Of a stretch of 64,000 nt of DNA, positions 57,710-64,000 are shown one piece after another; the stretch's first letter is position 1, and each line of letters opens with the position of its first letter. The position numbers and the translations under genes were made by a program. Origin of the DNA: Acidobacteriota bacterium (GTDB lineage: Bacteria; Acidobacteriota; Vicinamibacteria; Fen-336); contig QHVM01000017.1 in NCBI GenBank assembly GCA_003223555.1, forward strand, positions 24,177 to 88,176, given 5' to 3'. The notes beneath the pieces were generated by a model. It was not told the DNA's origin, made no database searches, and saw only the letters and a list, made by a program, of their open reading frames with translations.

Positions 57710-57733
57710 GCGTTTTCATCGAACGTTTAGCGT

Positions 57734-58729
57734 TCAGTCGTGGGGGCCGGTCCTGGGCGCCCGCGTCGAGTCCAGCCCCCGACCCCCCGCCCGCTGGGTG
57801 ACGGCCTGGTTCTGGGACTCGTAGGCGGCGATGACCACCCGCGCCGCCTCCTCCGGATCGTCGGTGAGGAGCATGAGATCGATGTCGCCCCGCGAGATCT
57901 TCCCCTCGCCCAGCACGCGCGCCTGGAGCCAGCGGATGAGCCCCGCCCAGTAATGCCGGCCGAACAGGATGACCGGGAACTGGTAGATCTTGCCGGTCTG
58001 GATGAGGGTGAGGGCGTCGAACATCTCGTCGAGCGTCCCGAAGCCGCCCGGGAAGATGAGGAACGCCGTGGAGTACTTGATGAACATCGTCTTCCGCACC
58101 ATGAAGTAGCGGAAGTTGATGGCGGTGTCGACGTAGGGGTTGGTCCCCTGCTCGAAGGGCAGCTCGATGTTGCAGCCGATCGAGCGGCCCCCGGCCAGCC
58201 GCGCTCCCTTGTTGGCCGCTTCCATGATCCCGGGACCGGCCCCGGTGATGATCGCGAAGCCGGCCTGGGCGAGCAGGCGCCCGACCCGCTCCGCCTTCCG
58301 GTACTGCGGGTCGTCGGGGCCGATGCGGGCGGAGCCGAAGACGGTCACCGCCTTCTGGACCCAGGCCAGCGTGTCGAAGCCCTCGATGAACTCGCCCATG
58401 ATGCGCATCACCCGCCAGGGATCGGTGCGCGTGAAGTCGGCGGTGGCGGGGCCGGGAAGCTGGAGGAGCTTCTCGTCCTCGGTGACCGGCGCGACGTAGA
58501 CGTCGCGGATGGACTCGTCGACGAGTCGCGTGGCGCCCGCCTCGCGCGCGTCCCGCTGCGAGGGCGGCACCCGGCCGGCGGCGATGTGGCCGACCTCGGT
58601 GCGCTCGCGGAGGCCGGCCATCGCCTTGGACTCCGCGCTGGCCAGGGCGGCCGGGTCCATCTTCCTCCTCGGCGCCCGGCGAGGGGCGGAGACGCCCGTC
58701 CGGCGCGTCCTCTTCACCTTCCGTTCCAT
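57734..58729 (-). CDS. LOG/TIGR00730-family Rossmann-fold protein
   Basis: 331 aa; ATG preceded by a strong GGAGG. The family signature PGGFGTLDEMFDAL is intact, as is the Rossmann nucleotide site VTVFGSARIG and AIITGAGPGIMEAANKGA. Members are nucleoside-monophosphate phosphoribohydrolases (cytokinin-activating LOG enzymes or general nucleotide recyclers). A 110-residue N-terminal extension, basic at its start (MERKVKRTRRTG), is longer than in plant LOG. No clear operon partner. Confidence 0.88.
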   Translation of the reverse strand: MERKVKRTRRTGVSAPRRAPRRKMDPAALASAESKAMAGLRERTEVGHIAAGRVPPSQRDAREAGATRLVDESIRDVYVAPVTEDEKLLQLPGPATADFTRTDPWRVMRIMGEFIEGFDTLAWVQKAVTVFGSARIGPDDPQYRKAERVGRLLAQAGFAIITGAGPGIMEAANKGARLAGGRSIGCNIELPFEQGTNPYVDTAINFRYFMVRKTMFIKYSTAFLIFPGGFGTLDEMFDALTLIQTGKIYQFPVILFGRHYWAGLIRWLQARVLGEGKISRGDIDLMLLTDDPEEAARVVIAAYESQNQAVTQRAGGRGLDSTRAPRTGPHD

Positions 58730-58790
58730 GGCCTCCTTCCTCGTTCAACCCAGATGCGGCGAGCTCCGCTGCGCACGGGGCTTCGTCAAT

Positions 58791-58823
58791 GCGCGCTCGC
58801 GGGAATGGATCCCGCTTCGCGCG
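58791..58823 (+). repeat. NTGAA-type hairpin element, copy without the G-hairpin
   Basis: GCGCGC-TC-GCGGGA (58799-58804), ATGGA, TCCCGC (58810-58815), then TT-CGCGCG. Same inner stem as copy 3 upstream of lon. It lies between the RNB nuclease 3' end and the LOG gene 5' end. Confidence 0.65.
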
Positions 58824-58875
58824 GCCAGGGAGATGCTTCGCTTCGCTCGCCGAACGCCCGTCATGGGACTGCGGC

Positions 58876-60330
58876 TCATTCGCGCGCGAAGTCGATGAAG
58901 CCGCGGGCGGGATCGGCGGCCACCAGTCTCACCCGCACCCGGTCGCCCACGTCGAGGCCGGCCTGCCCCCTCACGACGCGCCCCTCCACCGGCGGGCGCA
59001 GGACGCGCACCCAGGTCCCCTTGGGGCTGGCGCCGGTCACGAGGGCGTCGTATCGCTCCCCCACGTGGCTCACGAGCAGCAGAGCCGCGGCCTGCTTGTG
59101 CACCTGACGCTCGACCCGCCGCGCTTCGTCCTCCCGCTCGGTGCAGCGGCGGGCGATGGCGGAAAGGGCGTCGTCGGGGTAGGCGGGGCCGCCGCCCTTC
59201 AGCGCCGCCTTGAGCAGGCGCTGGGTGACGAGGTCCGCGTAGCGGCGGTTGGGGGCGGTGGAGTGCGTGTAGTCGTCCACCGCCAGCCCGAAGTGGCCCT
59301 CGCTCGGCTGGCCCGCCCGGCCGAGGACGTATTCTCCCGACCCCAGGAGCTTGATGATCGAGAGCGACAGGTCGGGGTAACGGACGGGGTCCCGGACGCG
59401 CTGCCGGTCGAGGAAGCCCGCCAGGGCCGCCGCGCTCGGCTCGGCGGGCAGGCTCTCGCCGAGCTGGCGGGCGAGGTCCACGATGCGCCCCCAGCGGTCC
59501 GGGATGCGCACGACGCGCGCGACCCAAGGCGAGTGGCGCTCGGCGAGGAAGGAGGCCATGGCCACGTTGGCGGCGACCATGAAGTCCTCGATGAGCTGCC
59601 GGGCGCGGTTCTTGACCTTCACCTCCAGCGCCGTGACCGCGTCGCCCTCCAAGACCGGCTTCGACTCGAGCGTCTCCAGGGGCAGCGCGCCGCGGCGGTG
59701 ACGGAGGGCGCGCAGCGCCTGGGCGGCCGCGTCCTGCCGCCGGAGCTGATCCGCCAGCTCGGCCGAGGCGGCGACCTTGGCCGGCGCGGGGGCCTCGCCC
59801 TCCAGCCATCGCCCGATGCTGTCGTAGTCGAGCTGCGCCCGGTTGCGCACCAGGGCGGGGTAGACGTCGTGGCTCCCGGTCGAGCCGTCGGCGGCCACCA
59901 CCACCTCGACTACCATGGCCGGGCGATCGACGTCCTCGCCGAGCGAGGTGAGGCCGGTGCTGAGGACTTCGGGCAGCATCGGGAAGACGGCCGCCGCGGT
60001 GTAGACCGAGGTCGTGTTCCAGCCCGCGTGGGCGTCGACGGCGGAGCCGGCCGGGACGAGCGCGTCCACGTCGGCGATCGCGACCCGGATCCGGGCGCCC
60101 CCTCCGTCGAGCGGCTCGGCGACCTCGATCTGGTCGAGGTCGCGCGACTCCACCTCGTCGATCGACGACCAGCGGAGGTCGCGCAGGTCGCGGCCCCCCG
60201 GCGGGACGGTCGCCGCCGGGCGGCCGATCGTGGCCAGCTCCCCCTGCACTTCGGGGCCGAAGTCGGGCCGGAAGCCGTGGTCGAGCATCGCCTGGCGGGC
60301 GGCGGCCCGCAGGTCGAGGTGGGGTTTCAC
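58876..60330 (-). CDS. RNase II/R-family (RNB domain) ribonuclease
   Basis: 484 aa from GTG 60330 (the track start adds 19 residues without homology). 3'-5' exoribonuclease. The RNB catalytic aspartates lie in SSIDEVESRDLDQIEVAE, the variant used by a shorter RNB subfamily. The RNB signature is HFGLAVDDYTHSTAPNRRYADLVTQRLLKAA. The C-terminal S1-like beta region ends RVRVRLVAADPARGFIDFARE. The N-terminal cold-shock domains of RNase R are absent, so it is a compact RNB enzyme. Divergent from the FAD oxidase gene. Confidence 0.9.
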   Translation of the reverse strand: MKPHLDLRAAARQAMLDHGFRPDFGPEVQGELATIGRPAATVPPGGRDLRDLRWSSIDEVESRDLDQIEVAEPLDGGGARIRVAIADVDALVPAGSAVDAHAGWNTTSVYTAAAVFPMLPEVLSTGLTSLGEDVDRPAMVVEVVVAADGSTGSHDVYPALVRNRAQLDYDSIGRWLEGEAPAPAKVAASAELADQLRRQDAAAQALRALRHRRGALPLETLESKPVLEGDAVTALEVKVKNRARQLIEDFMVAANVAMASFLAERHSPWVARVVRIPDRWGRIVDLARQLGESLPAEPSAAALAGFLDRQRVRDPVRYPDLSLSIIKLLGSGEYVLGRAGQPSEGHFGLAVDDYTHSTAPNRRYADLVTQRLLKAALKGGGPAYPDDALSAIARRCTEREDEARRVERQVHKQAAALLLVSHVGERYDALVTGASPKGTWVRVLRPPVEGRVVRGQAGLDVGDRVRVRLVAADPARGFIDFARE

Positions 60331-60353
60331 GCGGAAAGACAGCCTAGCACACT

Positions 60354-60381
60354 CCTGTGACGGCCCCGGGAGCATCACAGG
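60354..60381. promoter_or_regulatory. Inverted repeat between divergent genes
   Basis: CCTGTGA (60354-60360), 14 bases, TCACAGG (60375-60381). A perfect 7-bp palindrome in the 94-base gap between the RNB nuclease and FAD oxidase starts. The arms contain TGTGA/TCACA as in CRP-family sites, but the spacing is 14, not 6. Candidate operator. Confidence 0.45.
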
Positions 60382-60424
60382 CCGCACGGTCGCGCCCGTC
60401 TCGCGGTGTTTCCATGCTCACCGG

Positions 60425-61869
60425 ATGGCGCGCGGGCTACTCGTCAACGACGTCCACTCGCGGCTCACGCCCACGCGCGTGCGCGAGATCGTTCGGGCCA
60501 CCTCGCTCGAGGCGCTGGCTGGGACGGTGCGCTCGGCTCGCGCGCGGGGCCTGCGCCTGTGCGTGGCGGGGGGCCGCCACGCGATGGGCGGCCAGGCGTT
60601 CGCCGAGAACGCGGTGCTGGTCGACACGCCGGCCTCGACCGCATCGGCCGGCTCGACGCCGGGGCGGGCACGGTGGAAGTGGAGGCGGGGATCGAATGGC
60701 CGGCCCTCATCGGCGGCCTGGCCGCCCGGCAGGTGGGAGCGGAGCGCCCGCTGACGATCGCCCAGAAGCAGACCGGGGCCGACCGGCTGACGATCGGCGG
60801 GGCGGTGGCCGCCAACGCCCACGGCCGGGGACTGGCCATGCGGCCCTTCGTGGCCGACGTCGAGTCGCTCGCGATCGTGGACGCCGAGGGCGAGGTGCGC
60901 ACGGCCAGCCGCCGGCAGGACGCGGAGCTGTTCCGCCTGGCCGTCGGGGGCTACGGCCTCTTCGGCGTGGTGGCCTCGGTGACGCTGCGTCTGGTCCCGC
61001 GGCGGAAGGTCGAGCGCTTGGTGAGCCTCGAGCGGGTGGAAGACCTGATGGGCGCCTTCTCGCGCCGGGTGGGCGAGGGCTGCCTCTACGGGGACTTCCA
61101 GTTCGCGATCGACGAGTCGCTGCCCAACTTCCTTCGCCAGGGGATCCTGGCCTGTTATCGGCCGGTCTCCCCGCGCACGCCGCTGCCGGCCCGGCCGCGG
61201 GAGCTGTCGCGGCAGGACTGGCGCGGGCTGGTGGAGCTGGCCCACACCGACCGCCGGCGCGCGTTCCAGCGCTACGCCGAGCATTACCTCGCCACCGCCG
61301 GCCAGGTGTACTGGTCGGACACGCACCAGCTCGGCGTGTACCTCGACGACTACCACCGCGCCCTCGACCGCCGGCTGCGCGCCCGCGTGCCGGCGAGCGA
61401 GGTCATCACGGAGCTGTTCGTTCCTCGCGCCGCGCTGCCGGACTTCATGGCCGAGGCGGCGGTCGAGCTGCGGCGGCGGGGCGTGGTCGTGATCTACGGC
61501 ACCGTGAGGCTCATCGAGCGCGACGGCGAGACGTTGCTGGAATGGGCGCGCGAGCCCTACGCCTGCATCGTCTTCAACCTGCACACGGAGCACAGCCCGC
61601 AAGGCATCGCCGCCACCTCCGGCGCCATGCGCTCGCTCATCGCGCTCGCGCTCCGCCGCGGCGGCGCCTACTACCTGACCTACCACCGCTGGGCCAGCGC
61701 GGCCCAGGTCGAGGCGGCCTATCCGCAGATGAGGGAGTTCCTGCGCCGCAAGGCCGAGCGCGACCCGGCGGGGCTGTTCCAGAGCGAGTGGTACCGGCAC
61801 CACGTGGGGCTGCTCGGCCCCTCACGCACGCCGCGGGTCGAGGAGCGCCGCGCCCGCCGCTACGCCTGA
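60425..61869 (+). CDS. FAD-linked oxidase with an apparent frameshift
   Basis: The correct N-terminus MARGLLVNDVHSRLTPTRV...AENAVLVDT is read from ATG 60425. Near 60627-60633 the frame must shift by one base to continue as GLDRIGRLDAGAGTVEVEAGIEW. The 487-aa track ORF uses a wrong N-terminus. The FAD-binding type 4 domain includes CVAGGRHAMGGQAF and GGAVAANAHGRGLAMRPFVADVESLAIVDAEG. The C-terminal half fits aldonolactone or glycolate-type oxidases (ITELFVPRAALPDFMAEA). Total about 481 aa if repaired. The shift may be a real mutation or a sequencing error. Confidence 0.82.
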
Positions 61870-61959
61870 GCGATCAGCGCTTCTCCTGGTGATTCGACGC
61901 GGGCAGCGGTCGACGCCCACTTCAGCCCAATTGAGGATAGAAGTGGTGGAAGACGGACC

Positions 61960-62514
61960 TTATGCCCGAGAAAGGACAACCCAGGCCGCCAGCGTGGCCA
62001 GCTTCTCGTCCTGGCGCCAGGGCGGGCCGAGGGCGCGGCCCATCTCCGCCACCCGGCGCTGGAGCGCGGCCGTCGTGAGGCCGGTGGCCTCGGCGGCGCG
62101 AGCGAGGACGTCGCGCTCGCGCACGCCCGTCACGGGCAGGGAGAACTGCTCGCCGGCGCGGACCAGCACGTCCCGGAACATCTCGCCCTCCGCGGCGTGG
62201 ATGAGCGCGTGAGAGGCCAGGATGGCGTGCAGGTCGGCGGGCAGGGGACGGCCGGAGGAGAGGAGCAGGCCACACCCCGCGACGTCGTGCTGCCGCGCGC
62301 GCAGCTCGTCGAGCGCGCCGCCCAGGGCTTCACGCGCCAACGCCCGCGAGCTGTCGATGCAGCGCCCGACGATCCGCGCGGCCTCCTTCGGCTTCCGGTC
62401 CTCCGCCTCGTGGTAGGGCTGCTTCGAGCCGGGGATGGCGGGGTCGGCCAGCTCGAGCCGCCGTCGCAAGACGACGTGGGGGTCCGGGGAGGCCGACGCC
62501 GCCGCCAGAGCCAC
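61960..62514 (-). CDS. Unrecognised protein next to the second TonB receptor (start upstream)
   Basis: 184 aa from GTG 62514, but the frame continues upstream with protein-like sequence (TRSRVALGLRSHSGWATL) to the TonB receptor stop. No ATG/GTG/TTG occurs there; a CTG at 62601 overlaps that stop as CTGA. The body contains HVVLRRRLELADPAIPGSKQPYHEAEDR, several helices and VTGVRERDVLARAAEATGL. No signal peptide or membrane segment. Family not recognised. Probably translationally coupled to the receptor. Confidence 0.65.
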   Translation of the reverse strand: MALAAASASPDPHVVLRRRLELADPAIPGSKQPYHEAEDRKPKEAARIVGRCIDSSRALAREALGGALDELRARQHDVAGCGLLLSSGRPLPADLHAILASHALIHAAEGEMFRDVLVRAGEQFSLPVTGVRERDVLARAAEATGLTTAALQRRVAEMGRALGPPWRQDEKLATLAAWVVLSRA

Positions 62515-62597
62515 CAGCGTCGCCCATCCCGAATGCGAGCGCAGGCCGAGGGCGACCCGCGAGCGCGTCGTTCCCGCCTCGCCCGAGCCGCGCGCCG

Positions 62598-64000
62598 TCA
62601 GAACGTGACCCGCACCCCCAGTTGTACGTTGCGCGGCGGCGCGGCGGTGTTGAGCTGGCCGAAGCCGCCCGCGCTCAGGCTCAGGCTCTGGGAGCTGAAA
62701 CGGAGGTTGGTCTCGTTCAGCACGTTGAAGAGGTCGGCCAGGACCTGGACCTTCACGTCGCCACCCACCGCGAAGCCCTTGCGCAGCGAGAGGTCAACCA
62801 CCTTCAGGCTCGGCCCGCGGAACTGGCCCCGGTTGCTGTTGCCGCGTCGGCTCTCCGGCGCGACGGCGAAGGCGGCCGGGTTCAGCCAGCGGACGACACC
62901 CGGGCTGGCCGGGTCGAAGCGCTGCGACGCCGGCAGGTAGGGGTCGCCGCCCAGGAAGTCGGCCCGGCGCGTCCCGATCGAGGTGTTGCCGGTGACGGTG
63001 AGCGGGGCGCCCGACTGATAGCGTCCGATGCCGCTGATCTCCCAGCCGCCGAGCACCCGGCCGACACCCGTCTGCGCCTTGAAGAAGGGGAGCTGCCAGG
63101 TCCACGTGCCCACCAGGACGCGGGTGCGGTCGTAATCGCTGGGGCCCCAGTTGTAGCTCTTGTTCTGGTAGTCCTCGGGGTTGTCGCCGTTGCCGCTGGC
63201 GTTGTCGTAGACGCGGCTCAAGGTGTAGCTGAGCGAGTAGCGCAGGCGGCCCTGGCGGCGCGAGAGGTAGACCTGCAGCGCGTGGTACGTCGAGTCCGCG
63301 TCCGAGAGCCGCATCTGGATGATGGAATATCCCTTGTACGGACGCAGGAAGTTCGTGTTGGCGCGCTGGGCCGCCGGCAGCGCGGCGTTGGCGGACAGCG
63401 TGTCGAACGACGGCTGGTTGATGTCGGGCTGCCGGAGCAGGTCCTGTCCCTTGCTCCCCACGTAGCTGATCTCGCCGAAGATCCCCCAGGGAAGCTCACG
63501 CTCGAAGCCGAGGCTCCAGTTCCAGGAGCGCGGCACCGTCAGGTGCCGGTCGATGGCGGCGATGGTGCCGAGGGGCGCGGGCGCCGGCACGCTCCCGCCG
63601 CCGGGCGCCGAGAGGTTGCCGTTCTCGTACTGCGCGCTCGCGCTGTAGGGCGGGTTGTTGACCGGGCCGTTGTTGGCGCCGCCGAAGAGGAGGTTGCCCT
63701 CCGGCCGGTCGTAGAAGAGGCCGATCCCGCCCCGGACGGCCGTGTCCGCGTTGCCCGTCGGCGTCCACGCGAAGCTGAAGCGCGGCGCGAAGAGGTGCTG
63801 GCTGTCGTAGAAGCCGCGCGGCGCGCCGGCCGGCACCGCGAGCACCACGGGGGAGTTGCCGTTCGGCACCCGCATCAGCTCGCTCTGCGGCACGCCCTCC
63901 CCCGCACGGATCATCCCGTCGTAGGGATCCCCGGAGTTGGGCACCAGCGTCCCGTTGCGGTTGACGGTCACCGCTCGGGCCGGATCGTAAAGAGCGGGGT
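62598..64000 (-). CDS. TonB-dependent receptor, C-terminal part (runs off the window)
   Basis: About 467 residues of the barrel, beginning PALYDPARAVTVNRNGTLVP at the edge and ending NVQLGVRVTF, a proper BAM-recognised terminus. Characteristic segments: FAPRFSFAWTPTGNADTAVRGGIGLFYDRPEGN, WNWSLGFERELPWGIFGEISYVGSKG, YSLSYTLSRVYDNASGNG and GQFRGPSLKVVDLSLRKGF. This is the barrel of the Oar-like acidobacterial receptors, the same group as the receptor at 39.6 kb but clearly divergent. The start lies outside the window. Confidence 0.9.
   Translation of the reverse strand, partial: PALYDPARAVTVNRNGTLVPNSGDPYDGMIRAGEGVPQSELMRVPNGNSPVVLAVPAGAPRGFYDSQHLFAPRFSFAWTPTGNADTAVRGGIGLFYDRPEGNLLFGGANNGPVNNPPYSASAQYENGNLSAPGGGSVPAPAPLGTIAAIDRHLTVPRSWNWSLGFERELPWGIFGEISYVGSKGQDLLRQPDINQPSFDTLSANAALPAAQRANTNFLRPYKGYSIIQMRLSDADSTYHALQVYLSRRQGRLRYSLSYTLSRVYDNASGNGDNPEDYQNKSYNWGPSDYDRTRVLVGTWTWQLPFFKAQTGVGRVLGGWEISGIGRYQSGAPLTVTGNTSIGTRRADFLGGDPYLPASQRFDPASPGVVRWLNPAAFAVAPESRRGNSNRGQFRGPSLKVVDLSLRKGFAVGGDVKVQVLADLFNVLNETNLRFSSQSLSLSAGGFGQLNTAAPPRNVQLGVRVTF

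Overview
The window is about 64 kb of very GC-rich DNA (roughly 70% by eye) from a Gram-negative bacterium. It carries two Oar-like TonB-dependent receptors, Lgt/LspA, signal peptides with lipoboxes, a DUF1800/DUF1501 pair and a tig-clpP-clpX-lon cluster. This mix fits Acidobacteriota best (inference). Other high-GC Gram-negatives such as Myxococcota are not excluded by what can be read here. I see no insertion sequence, integrase, prophage or CRISPR array. Most of the long ORFs in the supplied track are antisense or out-of-frame shadows of real genes.

Layout. 1-4.4 kb: end of an unknown gene, then an ino1 operon (inositol-phosphate synthase, 73-aa protein, TPR lipoprotein, membrane protein), a Nudix hydrolase and a small secreted protein. 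4.4-8.1 kb: a four-gene TetR / HlyD adaptor / ABC ATPase / ABC permease operon, resembling E. coli cecR-ybhGFSR, behind a well-formed leaderless promoter. 8.1-9.3 kb: a decapeptide-repeat protein and a VOC protein. 9.3-14.5 kb: rluD-like, lgt, lspA, ileS. 14.5-18.2 kb: small lipoprotein, membrane protein, two methyltransferases and a GAF-like protein. 18.2-25.6 kb: rpmE, prfA, prmC, murA, mutY, DUF1499, HIT and a transmembrane Ser/Thr kinase, almost all tightly coupled. 25.7-28.9 kb: DUF1800, DUF1501 (Tat exported) and a small outer-membrane barrel. 29-33 kb: glycine-zipper protein, gluzincin-like TPR protein, rho. 33-38.8 kb: lon, clpX, clpP, tig. 38.9-46 kb: secreted HExxH protein, then TonB receptor + GH3 + GH144-like lipoprotein, a plausible beta-1,2-glucan utilisation locus. 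46-51.7 kb: FAD oxidoreductase, tRNA-Leu, pheA, ICMT-like methyltransferase, SDH-type serine protease, SRAP protein and an unknown. 52-57.7 kb: response regulator and coiled-coil protein, then a compact five-gene MerR / GGDEF-PilZ / histidine kinase / receiver / EAL operon. 57.7-64 kb: LOG-family protein, RNB nuclease, frameshifted FAD-linked oxidase, an unknown protein and the 3' part of a second TonB receptor.

The strongest non-gene signal is a family of intergenic hairpin elements: GGGGGGTGC/GCACCCCCC followed by a second hairpin with an NTGAA loop. In the second hairpin, three stem positions change together between copies. Two copies abut the start codons of lon and clpX, which otherwise lack a Shine-Dalgarno sequence. 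A second theme is start-codon anomalies. Several tightly coupled genes have convincing in-frame N-termini upstream of any ATG/GTG/TTG, consistent with CTG starts overlapping the upstream stop (CTGA). lgt and an FAD oxidase each show a one-base frameshift. Sequencing error in a draft genome is a live alternative for all of these.
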